Below, piece by piece: positions 11,524 through 21,484 of a DNA stretch of 64,000 nt. The notes beneath the pieces are model-generated. The model was given only the letters and a program-made list of their open reading frames with translations. It was not told the origin of the DNA and did not search any database. The stretch spans positions 1,072,001 to 1,136,000 of the forward strand of contig NZ_CP054699.1 in the NCBI RefSeq assembly GCF_022558445.1, written 5' to 3'. This stretch comes from Candidatus Contubernalis alkalaceticus. Lineage in GTDB: Bacteria; Bacillota; Dethiobacteria; SKNC01. Made by a program: the position numbers and the translations under genes. Position 1 is the stretch's first letter. Each line of letters begins with the position of its first letter.

Positions 11524-13470
11524 ATGTCAGAAGAAGTAAAATGGTACCCCGCGTCGGAGGAATTTTCTAAGCAGGCGCACATCAGCACCAGAGAACAGTA
11601 CGATGAAATGTGGAAGAGGTCAGTTGAAGACCCTGAGGGTTTTTGGGGAGAAATGGCCGATAAGTACCTGGATTGGTTTGAAAAGCCCACCAAAATGATG
11701 GATTACGATTATACTACCGCCGATATCAAGTTCTTTGATGGTGGTAAGCTTAACGTAACTTATAACTGTTTGGATCGTCATCTAAAAACTTGGAAGAAAA
11801 ACCGTGCAGCTATTATTTGGCAGGGTGAGCCTGAAGATGATGTTATAACCCTTACCTACCAGCAGCTTCATCATGAAGTATGTAAATATGCCAATGTATT
11901 GAAGAACAACGGAATCAAAAAAGGTGACCGGGTTTGCATCTATATTGGCATGATCCCCAACCTGGCCATTGCCATGTTGGCCTGCGCCAGGATTGGTGCT
12001 ATTCACTCAATCGTATTCGGAGGTTTTAGTGCTGACTCCATTAAAGATAGGATTTTAGATTCCCAGTGTAAGATGGTGCTTACTGCGGACTGCAGCTTAA
12101 GGGCCGGTAAAGTAGTTCCCCTGAAGGCTAATGTGGACGCTGCTGTAGCCGAGTGTGATTGTGTTGAGAAGGTCATTGTATTCAAGCGGGGCGACGGCAA
12201 TGTAAATATGACGGACAAATGTGTATGGCTGCACGACGAGTTGGAAAAGGTAGATGCCAACTGTGAGCCAGAGGTGATGGATTCGGAAGATCCCTTATTC
12301 ATCCTTTACACCAGCGGAAGCACCGGGAAACCCAAAGGGGTTCTGCATACCACCGCAGGTTATAATCTGTATACCACCATGACCTTTAAGTATATCTTTG
12401 ATATTCATGAGGAGGACACCTGGTGGTGCACAGCTGACATCGGCTGGGTTACCGGACACAGCTATATTGTTTACGGTCCTTTGAGCTTAGGAGCCACTAC
12501 TCTAATGTTTGAAGGTGTTCCCAACTATCCCGCGCCGGACAGGTTCTGGCAGATCGTTGAGAAGTTTAAGGTTAACCAGTTCTACACTGCTCCTACCGCT
12601 CTGAGAGCCATGATTAAGGATGGCGACAAGTGGCCTTTAAATAGAGACCTCAGCAGCTTGAAGCTTCTAGGTACTGTGGGTGAGCCTATCAACCCAGAAG
12701 TATGGAAGTGGTACTATAAAGTAATTGGTAAAGAAAAGTGTCCCATCGTGGATACCTGGTGGCAGACGGAGACCGGTGGAATTCTCATTACCCCACTTCC
12801 CGGCTGTATCCCCCAAAAGCCCGGTTCCGCTACGGTGCCCTTCTTTGGTGTAGAGCCAGCTATTATTGACCAGGAGAAAAACGAATTGGGCGAAAATGAG
12901 CCCGGTTACCTGGTAATTAAGAAGCCCTGGCCCGGCCAGATGAGAACGGTTTACGGAGACCATGAGCGTTTCCGCCAGACTTATTTCGATATGTTCCCCG
13001 GACTATATCTTTCCGGTGACCAGGCCCGCAGGGACGAAGATGGTTACTACTGGCTCATGGGCCGGATCGATGACGTTATCAACGTATCCGGACATAGAAT
13101 GGGAACAGCAGAAGTGGAAAGTGCCCTGGTAAGTAATCCAGCTGTCGCTGAAGCTGCCGTAGTAGGTTATCCCCATGATATCAAAGGTGAGGGCATCTTC
13201 GCTTATTGTATCTTAAAGGATGGCTATGATCCCAGTGATGAACTAAAAGCAGAGCTTAGGAAACACGTCCGTACCGTAATCGGGCCCATCGCTACTCCGG
13301 ACTTTATTATCCTGACCCCCGGACTGCCTAAGACCCGCAGTGGTAAGATTATGCGCCGTATCTTGAGAAAAGTGGCCAGTGGTGAGTTTGAGGCTATTGG
13401 TGATACCACCACCCTGGCAGACCCCTCAGTGGTTGAGAGGATTGTGGAACTCCGCAAAGAGTTAGGCTAA
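11524..13470 (+). CDS. acs: Acetyl-CoA synthetase, AMP-forming (copy 1)
   Basis: A 648-residue ANL-superfamily enzyme that activates acetate to acetyl-CoA through acetyl-AMP. The N-terminal ACAS_N domain is followed by the P-loop [11 protein letters not shown] (about residue 260), the [10 protein letters not shown] motif (about 415), the hinge region with [20 protein letters not shown], and the TRSGKIMRR segment near 610 whose lysine is the catalytic and regulatory acetylation target. All parts are intact. A near-identical paralogue lies 537 bases downstream. It has its own promoter and terminator, so the two copies can be expressed separately. Confidence 0.95.
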   Translation: MSEEVKWYPASEEFSKQAHISTREQYDEMWKRSVEDPEGFWGEMADKYLDWFEKPTKMMDYDYTTADIKFFDGGKLNVTYNCLDRHLKTWKKNRAAIIWQGEPEDDVITLTYQQLHHEVCKYANVLKNNGIKKGDRVCIYIGMIPNLAIAMLACARIGAIHSIVFGGFSADSIKDRILDSQCKMVLTADCSLRAGKVVPLKANVDAAVAECDCVEKVIVFKRGDGNVNMTDKCVWLHDELEKVDANCEPEVMDSEDPLFILYTSGSTGKPKGVLHTTAGYNLYTTMTFKYIFDIHEEDTWWCTADIGWVTGHSYIVYGPLSLGATTLMFEGVPNYPAPDRFWQIVEKFKVNQFYTAPTALRAMIKDGDKWPLNRDLSSLKLLGTVGEPINPEVWKWYYKVIGKEKCPIVDTWWQTETGGILITPLPGCIPQKPGSATVPFFGVEPAIIDQEKNELGENEPGYLVIKKPWPGQMRTVYGDHERFRQTYFDMFPGLYLSGDQARRDEDGYYWLMGRIDDVINVSGHRMGTAEVESALVSNPAVAEAAVVGYPHDIKGEGIFAYCILKDGYDPSDELKAELRKHVRTVIGPIATPDFIILTPGLPKTRSGKIMRRILRKVASGEFEAIGDTTTLADPSVVERIVELRKELG

Positions 13471-13499
13471 GATTAGAATCAATGAAATATAATCCTTTA

Positions 13500-13529
13500 G
13501 AAGCCCAGGCATTTGCCTGGGCTTCTTTG
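13500..13529 (+). terminator. Intrinsic terminator after acs copy 1
   Basis: An 11-bp G/C-rich stem (GAAGCCCAGGC / GCCTGGGCTTC) with an ATTT loop, followed by a short T-run. Confidence 0.85.
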
Positions 13530-13799
13530 TGGGTACAGCTGTCCCACTGCTGCCCTGTCTAAAAAACATGTGTTTTTTTAGACAGCTTTTAATAGCAGTT
13601 TATGCATGACCTGGATTAGGATTTTACGCTGCAAGTAGTTAAAATATTTTGAAAATTAAATAAATTATAAATTGCGCATAAATTCCAAAATTAAGAATTT
13701 TAAAATATTAAGAAGGAATTACCCCTACAAACATCGAATGTAATTGGTACTGAGAAGGGTGCAATTGTCAAAAAATTGTAACAATTCGTAGCAATTAAG
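13530..13799. other. Regulatory gap between the two acs genes
   Basis: No gene seen. A second hairpin (13555-13568 with 13571-13585, one bulged base) is followed by CTTTT and may be a back-up terminator. Near the promoter, CAATT/AATTG motifs recur: at 13762, in the palindrome AATTGTAACAATT (13774-13786) and at 13792. These are candidate repressor or activator sites. Confidence 0.5.
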
Positions 13800-13828
13800 T
13801 TAACATAATTTATCTTTTTTGATATAAT
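13800..13828 (+). promoter_or_regulatory. Sigma-A-like promoter of the second acs gene
   Basis: TTAACA (13800-13805), a 17-base spacer and a perfect TATAAT (13823-13828). A 13-bp palindrome, AATTGTAACAATT, ends 13 bases upstream of the -35. The predicted leader is about 170 bases long, unlike the short leader of copy 1. Confidence 0.75.
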
Positions 13829-14007
13829 TTTATTTTAATTTGTTTTTCAAAGTTAGATTATAAATCTGTGAAAAGGGGGGATTTAGGAAGTAGTATAACA
13901 ACTGGTTTTCTAAAGTGTTTATCTTTTAGTCTGCAGTAAGCTTAACAAAGATTAACTATGGAAAGATATAAGAGAAATATTAAAAAGAAAGATATGGAGG
14001 GAAGTAA

Positions 14008-15948
14008 ATGTCAGAAGTTAAATGGTATCCACCATCAGAGGAATTTGCAAAAAATGCTCATGTTAGTTCCAGGGAACAGTATGATGAAATGTACAAAGAG
14101 TCTATCGAAAATCCTGAGGCATTCTGGGGCAAAATGGCAGAAGAGCTGGATTGGTTTAAAAAATGGGACAAGGTAATGGATTTTGATTTTGTTAAGGCTG
14201 ACATCAAATTTTTTGAGGGCGGTAAATTAAACGTTTCCTATAACTGTTTGGACCGTCATCTTAATGGAATCAATAAAAATAAAGCAGCTATTATCTGGCA
14301 GGGTGAGCCGGAAGACGATGTAAAAGTTTACACCTACCAGCAGCTGCACTATGAAGTCAGCCGGTTTGCCAATGTATTGAAGAAGAACGGTGTTAAAAAA
14401 GGCGACAGAGTGGCTATATATCTGGGCATGATCCCCCAACTGGCCATCTCCATGCTGGCCTGCGCCAGAGTTGGCGCCATTCACAGTATTGTATTCGGTG
14501 GTTTTAGTTCCGATTCCATTAAGGACCGGGTTACAGATGCCCAGTGTAAAGTAATTGTAACTGCAGACTGCAGCCTCAGGGCAGGCAAAGTAGTTCCCCT
14601 GAAGGGCAATGTTGATGCTGCGGTTGCCCAGTGCGACTGTGTAGAAAAGGTAATCGTTTTCCAGAGAGGCGACGGCAATGTGCCAATGACCGATAAAGAT
14701 GTATGGTGGCATGAAGAAGTGCAGACCGTAGATTTAGATTGTCCCCCTGAAGAAATGGACAGCGAAGATCCTCTGTTTATCCTTTACACCAGCGGAAGTA
14801 CCGGAAAACCTAAGGGTGTAGTTCACTCCAGTGCTGGATACCTTTTGTACGCCATGCAGACTTTAAAATATATCTTTGATATTCATCCAGAGGACACCTG
14901 GTGGTGCACAGCTGACATCGGCTGGATTACCGGACATACCTATATTGCGTATGGCCCACTGGCTTTAGGAGCAACTACCCTAATGTTTGAAGGGGTTCCC
15001 AGCTATCCTGCTCCCGACCGTTTCTGGCAGATTGTAGAGAAGTTCAAAGTTACCCAGTTCTACACAGCTCCTACCGCTCTGAGAGCCATGATTAAGGATG
15101 GCGACAAGTGGCCCTTAGGCAGAGACCTTAGCACATTGAAGCTGTTAGGTTCTGTGGGTGAGCCCATCAACCCCGAAGTTTGGAAATGGTACTATAAAGT
15201 AATCGGGAAAGAAAAATGCCCCATCGTTGACACCTGGTGGCAGACTGAGACCGGCGGCATTCTTGTTACCGGATTACCTGGTGCTGTAAATCAGAAACCC
15301 GGCTCTGCTTCCCTTCCCTTCTTTGGCGTTGAGCCCGCTATTGTAGATGGAGAAGCTAAAGATGTGCCAGATAATGAAGCAGGCTATCTGGTAATTAAAA
15401 AGGCCTGGCCCTCTATAGCCAGGACCGTTTTTGGAGACCATGAGCGTTTCCGCCAGACTTATTTTGATATGCTTCCCGGACTGTATCTCACTGGTGACCA
15501 GGCCCGCAGGGACGATGACGGTTACTTCTGGCTCATGGGCCGGATTGACGATGTTATCAACGTTTCCGGCCACAGAATGGGAACCGCAGAAGTGGAAAGC
15601 GCACTGGTAGCCCATACCGCTATTGCTGAAGCTGCTGTAGTAGGTTATCCCCATGACATCAAAGGGGAAGGTATTTTCGCTTACTGTATCTTAAAGGATG
15701 GCTTTGATCCCAGTGATGAATTAAAAGCAGAGCTGAGGAAGCACGTCCGAACCGTAATCGGACCCATCGCTACTCCAGACTTTATCGTTCTGACCCCTGG
15801 ACTGCCCAAGACCCGGAGCGGTAAGATCATGAGAAGGATCTTAAGAAAAGTGGCCAGCGGTGAATTTGATGCCATTGGTGATACCTCAACACTGGCAGAT
15901 CCCTCTGTTGTAGATGCAATTGTTGACCTGAGAAAAGAGTTAGGTTAA
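14008..15948 (+). CDS. acs: Acetyl-CoA synthetase, AMP-forming (copy 2)
   Basis: A 646-residue AMP-forming acetyl-CoA synthetase with the same motifs as copy 1: [11 protein letters not shown] near residue 258, [30 protein letters not shown] and the catalytic lysine in TRSGKIMRR. The two proteins align end to end without gaps of note and are strongly similar throughout, most divergent near the N-terminus and around residues 430-470, so this is a tandem gene duplication. The start ATG has a GGAGGG site. The separate promoter and long leader suggest different control rather than simple dosage. Substrate could be acetate or also propionate. Confidence 0.95.
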   Translation: MSEVKWYPPSEEFAKNAHVSSREQYDEMYKESIENPEAFWGKMAEELDWFKKWDKVMDFDFVKADIKFFEGGKLNVSYNCLDRHLNGINKNKAAIIWQGEPEDDVKVYTYQQLHYEVSRFANVLKKNGVKKGDRVAIYLGMIPQLAISMLACARVGAIHSIVFGGFSSDSIKDRVTDAQCKVIVTADCSLRAGKVVPLKGNVDAAVAQCDCVEKVIVFQRGDGNVPMTDKDVWWHEEVQTVDLDCPPEEMDSEDPLFILYTSGSTGKPKGVVHSSAGYLLYAMQTLKYIFDIHPEDTWWCTADIGWITGHTYIAYGPLALGATTLMFEGVPSYPAPDRFWQIVEKFKVTQFYTAPTALRAMIKDGDKWPLGRDLSTLKLLGSVGEPINPEVWKWYYKVIGKEKCPIVDTWWQTETGGILVTGLPGAVNQKPGSASLPFFGVEPAIVDGEAKDVPDNEAGYLVIKKAWPSIARTVFGDHERFRQTYFDMLPGLYLTGDQARRDDDGYFWLMGRIDDVINVSGHRMGTAEVESALVAHTAIAEAAVVGYPHDIKGEGIFAYCILKDGFDPSDELKAELRKHVRTVIGPIATPDFIVLTPGLPKTRSGKIMRRILRKVASGEFDAIGDTSTLADPSVVDAIVDLRKELG

Positions 15949-15984
15949 CAGAAGCTATCGTCTATAATTAAAGTAGTTTCAAAT

Positions 15985-16022
15985 AAAGAAATCCTGGCTT
16001 TTTAAGCCAGGATTTCTTTATT
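15985..16022 (+). terminator. Intrinsic terminator after acs copy 2
   Basis: A 16-bp perfect stem (15985-16000 with 16004-16019) with a three-base loop, ending in a T-rich stretch. Confidence 0.85.
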
Positions 16023-16121
16023 TACAGAGGAGAATAATATAAAATGAAGAATATAAACTGTCATTAGAATGATTTTTATTCATAAATCTACGATTGAACC
16101 ATAAGAGAGGGGCTTTTTGAA

Positions 16122-18548
16122 ATGTTAGAAGAGGCAAAAGTGCCCACGGCAAAACTGAAAAAAACCTGTAAAGAAGGTTTTTTTCAATTTAAAACTACGG
16201 AGGAAGTAACTCCCTTCGAAGGTATTATAGGTCAAGAAAGGGCCGTAAAGGCTATGGAGTTTGGGTTGAAGGTAAAGAACCACGGATATAATCTTTTTAT
16301 GACCGGGGTAACCGGTACCGGAAAATTTAGTTATGCCCAAAACTGTGTTAAGAGCACAGCCGGTCAAGAGTCTGTTCCTGAAGATTGGTGCTATGTTTAT
16401 AATTTTCAAAATACCAGTCAACCTAAGGCCCTAAACTTTCCGGCAGGTAAGGGGAAAATCTTTTGTGAAGACATTAAAGAACTAACAGACAATATAAAGG
16501 AGGAAATTTCCAAAGCCTTTGAGGGTGAGGGTTACGAAAAGGAAAAAGCGGAAATTATTACGGAATTTCAGCAGCAGAGAAATCAGCTTATGGAAGAACT
16601 GAGCAGAGCTGCCCAGGAAAAGGACTTTTTCTTGAAAAGAACGCCCACGGGTTTTGTCACTATACCTGTAGTAGATGGGGAGCAGTTGAGTCAGGAGGAT
16701 TTTGACCAGCTGGAACTGGAAATCAGGGAAGACCTGGAGATAAAGATGAACCAGGTTCAAATCAAAGCTATGGAAGTGACTCGAAAAATTCTCAGCGTGG
16801 AAAAGAGAATCAAAGAAAAGCTGAAAGAACTGGAGCAGAAAGTAGGACTGTTTGCGGTAGGAGATTTATTCGATTGTATAAAGGGTAAATATGAAAATTT
16901 CCAAAAAGCCGTAGACTACCTGGAGGAAGTGAAAAAAAATGTATTAGAACATCTTGATGACTTCCAGGCAGGAGAGGAAGAACAGCAATTTTCTCTGCCC
17001 TGGGGAAAGAAATCAAAATTATCTGAAGAAAGATATAGTGTCAATTTGTTGATAGACCACAGTGAAAGTACCGGTGCCCCGGTGGTCATTGAAACTAATC
17101 CTACCTTTTATAACCTGGTTGGGAAATTAGAGTATGAGAGCCAGTTTGGGATGGTAGTTACTGATTTTACGATGATTAAACCCGGGTCTCTGCACCTTGC
17201 CAATGGAGGGTATCTTATTATTCATGCCATGGATCTTTTGAATAATTACCATTCCTGGGATGTCTTAAAAAGAGTGATTAAAAACAAAGAACTAAGAATT
17301 GAAAACCTGCAGGAACAGATTGGATTGGTAGCAGTATCTGCCTTAAGGCCTGAACCGATTCCTATCAAGGTGAAGGTAATAGTAATCGGCAGTCCATACC
17401 TTTATCGGCTGCTGTTCCATCACGATGAAGATTTTAGAAAGCTCTTTAAGATAAAGGTGGATTTTGATACTGAAATGGATAGAACCGAGGAAAACCAGCA
17501 GCTGCTGGCAGGGTTTATCAGCTGTTTCTGTGAGAAAGCCGGGCTTAAACATGTTACTCGTCAGGCGGTAGGGAAAGTGGTGGAATTCAGTTCCCGTTTG
17601 GCAGGTCATCAGGAGAAAATGACTACCCGGTTCAGTGAATTAATTGAAATCCTTTATGAAGCAGATGGTTGGTCCTCCATGGAAAATGCTGACCTAATTA
17701 CCGCAGAGCACATCAAAAAGGCCTATGAAGAAAAGGTCTACCGTTCCAACAAACTGGAGAAAAAAATACATGAGCTGTTCAAAGAAGGTACTTACCTTAT
17801 TGATGTTCAAGGGGAAAAGGTGGGACAGGTGAATGCTCTTTCTGTGGTGGGCTTAGGAGACTACATGTTCGGTAGGCCTAGTAGAATCACCGCAGTCACT
17901 CATTTGGGTAGGAGAGGTATTGTAAACATTGAGCGGGAAGTTAAGATGAGTGGAAAGATACATAATAAAGGGGTGTTGATTCTGGGGGGATACCTGGCGG
18001 CTGCCTATGCCCAGGAAATACCTCTTACTCTGTCGGCTACTCTGACTTTTGAACAGCTTTATGAAGGGGTAGAAGGGGATAGTGCTTCCAGCACCGAACT
18101 TTATGCCCTGCTGTCCAGCCTGGCTGGATTACCCTTGAGGCAGGACATCTCAGTTACCGGTTCCGTCAATCAAATGGGAGAAATTCAGCCTATAGGGGGA
18201 GTAAATGAAAAAATTGAAGGGTTTTTTACGGTTTGTAAAATGATTGGTCTTACCGGAACCCAGGGGGTTATGATACCCCATCAAAATGTAGTTAACCTTA
18301 TGCTTTCCGATGAAGTGATCGAAGCTGTGGAAAGAGAAGAATTTCATATTTATGCAGTAAAAAATATTAACCAGGGAATAGAATTATTAACCGGGATTCC
18401 TGCAGGTAAGATTAACCAACAGGGAGTATATCCGGAAAATACAGTTAATTACCTTGTTGACAGGAAGTTAAAGCAGTATAATAAAGCTATTACCCGGCAG
18501 GGTAGGGATAACCAGACAGTTGAAAATAATGGTAAAGAAAATAGTTAA
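16122..18548 (+). CDS. Lon-like ATP-dependent protease (AAA_32/Lon_C type)
   Basis: An 808-residue protein of the Lon-like family with an unusual AAA module. The Walker A GVTGTGK is at residues 62-68, a long insertion (about 115-290) is predicted coiled coil, and the C-terminal Lon protease domain (about 560-780) has the catalytic Ser654 in EGDSAS and Lys697 in GGVNEK. It is soluble, with no membrane insertion like that of archaeal LonB. It presumably degrades specific cytosolic substrates, but targets are unknown. The ATG has an AGAGAGGGG site upstream. The next gene, mnmH, follows after 26 bases. Confidence 0.88.
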   Translation: MLEEAKVPTAKLKKTCKEGFFQFKTTEEVTPFEGIIGQERAVKAMEFGLKVKNHGYNLFMTGVTGTGKFSYAQNCVKSTAGQESVPEDWCYVYNFQNTSQPKALNFPAGKGKIFCEDIKELTDNIKEEISKAFEGEGYEKEKAEIITEFQQQRNQLMEELSRAAQEKDFFLKRTPTGFVTIPVVDGEQLSQEDFDQLELEIREDLEIKMNQVQIKAMEVTRKILSVEKRIKEKLKELEQKVGLFAVGDLFDCIKGKYENFQKAVDYLEEVKKNVLEHLDDFQAGEEEQQFSLPWGKKSKLSEERYSVNLLIDHSESTGAPVVIETNPTFYNLVGKLEYESQFGMVVTDFTMIKPGSLHLANGGYLIIHAMDLLNNYHSWDVLKRVIKNKELRIENLQEQIGLVAVSALRPEPIPIKVKVIVIGSPYLYRLLFHHDEDFRKLFKIKVDFDTEMDRTEENQQLLAGFISCFCEKAGLKHVTRQAVGKVVEFSSRLAGHQEKMTTRFSELIEILYEADGWSSMENADLITAEHIKKAYEEKVYRSNKLEKKIHELFKEGTYLIDVQGEKVGQVNALSVVGLGDYMFGRPSRITAVTHLGRRGIVNIEREVKMSGKIHNKGVLILGGYLAAAYAQEIPLTLSATLTFEQLYEGVEGDSASSTELYALLSSLAGLPLRQDISVTGSVNQMGEIQPIGGVNEKIEGFFTVCKMIGLTGTQGVMIPHQNVVNLMLSDEVIEAVEREEFHIYAVKNINQGIELLTGIPAGKINQQGVYPENTVNYLVDRKLKQYNKAITRQGRDNQTVENNGKENS

Positions 18549-18574
18549 CTATAGGAACTTGAAGGAAGGGTTAC

Positions 18575-19645
18575 ATGGAAAATCAGTTAATCACCGTAGA
18601 AGAATTCATAACTACTAAAGAATCACTTCTCCTGGTGGATGTCAGGTCTCCCCTGGAGTATAAAAGGGCATCTATCCCCGGTGCTGTTAATATCCCTCTC
18701 TTTAATGAAGAGGAGAGAGCTCAAGTGGGGATTATATATAAAGAGAAAGGCACTATGGAGGCAAAGATGAAGGGGGTAGAAATTGTTGCTCCCAAGCTTT
18801 ACTCCATGGTTCAGCAGGTAAGGGAAAAATCTCAAGATTCTTCCCTGGTGTTTTACTGTTGGCGGGGAGGGCTTAGGAGCAAGTTTTTATTAAAGATATT
18901 TGATTTTTTGGGTTTTAATGTTTTTCAGCTAAAAGGCGGTTATAAAGCCTATCGGCGGTTTATCTACAAGCAGTTAGCAGATTATAATTTAAAACAAAAA
19001 TTTATAGTATTAAATGGCCTTACCGGAACGGGAAAAACAGAGATTATCAATAGGTTAGCCCAACAAGGTTGGCCGGTTATCGACCTGGAGGGTTTGGCCC
19101 GACACAGGGGTTCCTTGTTTGGAAATATTGGCCTCAGTGCGCCCAGAAGTCAGAAAGACTTTGAAGCAATGTTGTGGCACAAACTACATCAATTCCAGGA
19201 TGAGCCCTATATTATTATTGAAGGGGAGGGGAAACGTATCGGCCCCATTTTCCTACCTTCTTTTATGGTGGAAGGGATTAGGGAAGGGATTCATGTACTG
19301 CTTCAGGCCTCCTTAAAAACCCGGACAGAGCGTATTTTAAAAGAATATGGTTCATTGGCTAAAGAGGTCATTATAGAAGAGGCCCAGGGCCCAATTCGTT
19401 ATCTGGAAAGAACTTTGGGAAGAGAAAAAGTCCAAATACTTTTGGAACTTTTATATAATGGGGATTTTTACAATGTGGTGAAAAATCTCTGTAGGGATCA
19501 TTATGACCACAAATATGAGGATTCCAAAATTGATAATAATGTCTTTTATTTAATAGTAGATGCTGAAGATGACCGGCAGGCAGCACAAAAGATTGATGAG
19601 TTTGTTAAAAAGCTTTTAATTAAGGAACAAACAATTAAGGTGTAA
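18575..19645 (+). CDS. mnmH: tRNA 2-selenouridine synthase MnmH/SelU
   Basis: A 356-residue enzyme that replaces sulfur by selenium at 2-thiouridine 34 of tRNA using selenophosphate, through a geranylated intermediate in characterised homologues. The N-terminal rhodanese domain carries the catalytic Cys95 in the family motif YCWRGGLRS. The following domain has the P-loop GLTGTGKT at residues 148-155. Length and both domains are normal. Its presence implies that selenophosphate is made in the cell (selD elsewhere). It lies between the Lon-like gene and a methyltransferase, all closely spaced. Confidence 0.93.
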   Translation: MENQLITVEEFITTKESLLLVDVRSPLEYKRASIPGAVNIPLFNEEERAQVGIIYKEKGTMEAKMKGVEIVAPKLYSMVQQVREKSQDSSLVFYCWRGGLRSKFLLKIFDFLGFNVFQLKGGYKAYRRFIYKQLADYNLKQKFIVLNGLTGTGKTEIINRLAQQGWPVIDLEGLARHRGSLFGNIGLSAPRSQKDFEAMLWHKLHQFQDEPYIIIEGEGKRIGPIFLPSFMVEGIREGIHVLLQASLKTRTERILKEYGSLAKEVIIEEAQGPIRYLERTLGREKVQILLELLYNGDFYNVVKNLCRDHYDHKYEDSKIDNNVFYLIVDAEDDRQAAQKIDEFVKKLLIKEQTIKV

Positions 19646-19658
19646 CGGAGGCATTTTT

Positions 19659-20420
19659 ATGAGTCAGTATGGAAAGCTTGCCAAGGTATACGATTATCTG
19701 ATGTCCGGGGTAGATTATAATGATTGGGCAGACTATATTTTTACCATAGCCGTTAAGTTTGGCCTTAATCCTAAGGTTATCTTAGATTTGGCCTGTGGAA
19801 CAGGAAACTCTTCACTGTCTTTGGCTAAAAAAGGGTATCAGGTGATAGGAGTAGATATTTCTCCAGAAATGTTGGAGGTAGCTAAAAGAAAGGCAGCTGC
19901 AGAAAAAATAAAAATAGAATTTATCCAACAGGATATGCGCCAATTAAAACTTCCTTATTCCCATAGCATTGACATGGTGACAGCATATCAGGACGGCCTT
20001 AATTATATGCTTGAGGATTCAGATTTGTTGGAAGTGCTAAAAAGGGTCTATCAGATCTTAAGCCCTGGGGGCCTGTTCATATTTGATATTAATTCAGTGG
20101 ACAAATTACCTGCTTCATCAGGAGAGACAACCTGTTATGATGAAGAGCAGATGACTTTGATTTGGGAATCATCTTATGACAAACAGGGAGATATCTGGGA
20201 GATTGTTTTGACTGGTTTTTTGAAAAGGGACAATGGGTATTATGAAAAGTTTAAGGAAACACATCGGGAAAAGTACCACACCCGATCAAAGGTATTGGAT
20301 TATTTGAAGCAAACAGGATATGAAGTACTGGCGGTATATAATGCCTTTACCCTGGAGGAAGGCAGAGATTCTGATAAAAGACTTTATTATGTGGCTAGAA
20401 AAGGCAGCGAAGTCAAATGA
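19659..20420 (+). CDS. Class I SAM-dependent methyltransferase
   Basis: A 253-residue methyltransferase. Motif I (VILDLACGTGNSS, about residues 39-51) and the acidic end of strand 2 (VIGVDIS) are intact, followed by a QQDMRQL motif and a methyltransferase_25/11-type fold. The substrate cannot be told from sequence. It is 13 bases after mnmH with a GGAGG site, and its stop overlaps the trmL start by four bases. Placement between two tRNA wobble-modification genes suggests, but does not prove, a tRNA-related role. Confidence 0.8.
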   Translation: MSQYGKLAKVYDYLMSGVDYNDWADYIFTIAVKFGLNPKVILDLACGTGNSSLSLAKKGYQVIGVDISPEMLEVAKRKAAAEKIKIEFIQQDMRQLKLPYSHSIDMVTAYQDGLNYMLEDSDLLEVLKRVYQILSPGGLFIFDINSVDKLPASSGETTCYDEEQMTLIWESSYDKQGDIWEIVLTGFLKRDNGYYEKFKETHREKYHTRSKVLDYLKQTGYEVLAVYNAFTLEEGRDSDKRLYYVARKGSEVK

Positions 20421-20875
20421 ATGTAGTCCTGGTAGAACCGGAAATCCCACAAAATGTTGGCAATATTTCCCGTACCTGTGTCTTGACCGGTACTCCTTTG
20501 CATCTGGTTAAGCCCTTAGGTTTTTCTCTGGAGGACCGTTACTTAAAAAGGGCCGGGTTGGATTATTGGCCTTACCTTAAACTTTACCTGTATGACAGTT
20601 ATGAGGAGTTTGAAAAAAAGCACCAAGGGAAAAGATTTCTTCTGGCTACTGTCCGGGGAGGAAAACTTTATAATCAGGTTAATTACCAAAAAGAAGATTT
20701 TTTGCTTTTTGGCAAAGAGACCAGGGGGTTGGCTCCGGATATCATAGAAAAATATAAAGACAATACTTTGAGAATCCCCATGGGGGAGCTTCCCAGGTCT
20801 TTGAACTTGTCCAATTCTGTAGCTGTTATCCTTTACGAAGCATTAAGACAGCAGGGCTTTCCCGGGCTGGAGTAA
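20417..20875 (+). CDS. trmL: tRNA (cytidine/uridine-34-2'-O)-methyltransferase TrmL
   Basis: A 152-residue minimal SPOUT methyltransferase (YibK/TrmL), which 2'-O-methylates the wobble base of tRNA-Leu(CAA) and tRNA-Leu(UAA) in characterised bacteria. The N-terminal EPEIPQNVGNISRTC, the LFGKETRGL knot motif and the closing IPM...SLNLSNSVAVILYEALRQ are all present. It overlaps the upstream methyltransferase in an ATGA junction, so translation is coupled. One of its expected substrates, tRNA-Leu(CAA), is encoded near 53.4 kb of this window. Confidence 0.93.
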   Translation: MNVVLVEPEIPQNVGNISRTCVLTGTPLHLVKPLGFSLEDRYLKRAGLDYWPYLKLYLYDSYEEFEKKHQGKRFLLATVRGGKLYNQVNYQKEDFLLFGKETRGLAPDIIEKYKDNTLRIPMGELPRSLNLSNSVAVILYEALRQQGFPGLE

Positions 20876-21079
20876 TGATTTGCTTGGCATGAGGCATTGT
20901 AGCAGTCGTTGGAAGCAGTTACTTGGATGGGGCACTATATTATAACAGAGAATAACGGGTAAACCCTGGGGTATAATAGGGTAAAGTTTTTATAAAGGCT
21001 TAGAAGATAAAAAGGAAATGCCTTTTAAAAAGTAGAATTGATAAAGTAAATAAGAATAAAATGGAGGGGTGGAAAAAAA

Positions 21080-21436
21080 ATGAATATTTATGATCACATT
21101 CATGCCCTGGCCGATGCCCTCAAAAATTCCAATGAATTTAATAATTACAAGGAAGCTAAGGAAAAACTGGAGGCCGACCCAAAAGCAAAAGAGATGTTTT
21201 TAGATTTTAGGAAGTTTCAATTTGAATTTCAAAAAGATCAAATGGAAGGAAAGCAGGTTGAAGAGGGGAAGACAGAAAAGTTAAAGAGCATGTATGAAGT
21301 TCTTAACTTAAATATTACGGTTAGGGAATACCTGGCGGCAGAATATCAGTTCGGAAAAATTATGGCTGATATCAGCAAGATATTGGGAGAGGCCGTGGGG
21401 CTGGAGGAACTTGAGCAGATGACCGGAAGCAGTTAA
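21080..21436 (+). CDS. YlbF/YmcA family protein
   Basis: A 118-residue, mostly helical YlbF-family protein. In Bacillus, YlbF, YmcA and YaaT form a complex that binds an RNase Y partner and affects sporulation, competence and mRNA processing. The family pattern is clear: an N-terminal helix ending in LADALKNSNEF, then YKEAKEKLEADPKAKEMF and the long FQxEFQKDQMEG helix. Which Bacillus paralogue it matches cannot be told. It is a single gene with a strong GGAGGGG site and its own terminator. The 204-base gap upstream shows a TATAAT at 20972 without a good -35. Confidence 0.82.
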   Translation: MNIYDHIHALADALKNSNEFNNYKEAKEKLEADPKAKEMFLDFRKFQFEFQKDQMEGKQVEEGKTEKLKSMYEVLNLNITVREYLAAEYQFGKIMADISKILGEAVGLEELEQMTGSS

Positions 21437-21452
21437 AGAGTATAACAAAATA

Positions 21453-21484
21453 AAACAGCAGCTGACATCAGCTGCTGTTTTTAA
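21453..21484. terminator. Bidirectional terminator between convergent genes
   Basis: A 13-bp perfect stem (21453-21465 with 21468-21480) is flanked by A-run and T-run, so it can stop transcription both ways. It overlaps the last codons of the minus-strand AI-2E gene. Confidence 0.85.

Noticed and set aside
14227-14712. 161-residue minus-strand frame inside acs copy 2
   Set aside because: Long antisense frames arise from the codon bias of both acs genes; the plus-strand enzymes are intact with all motifs.
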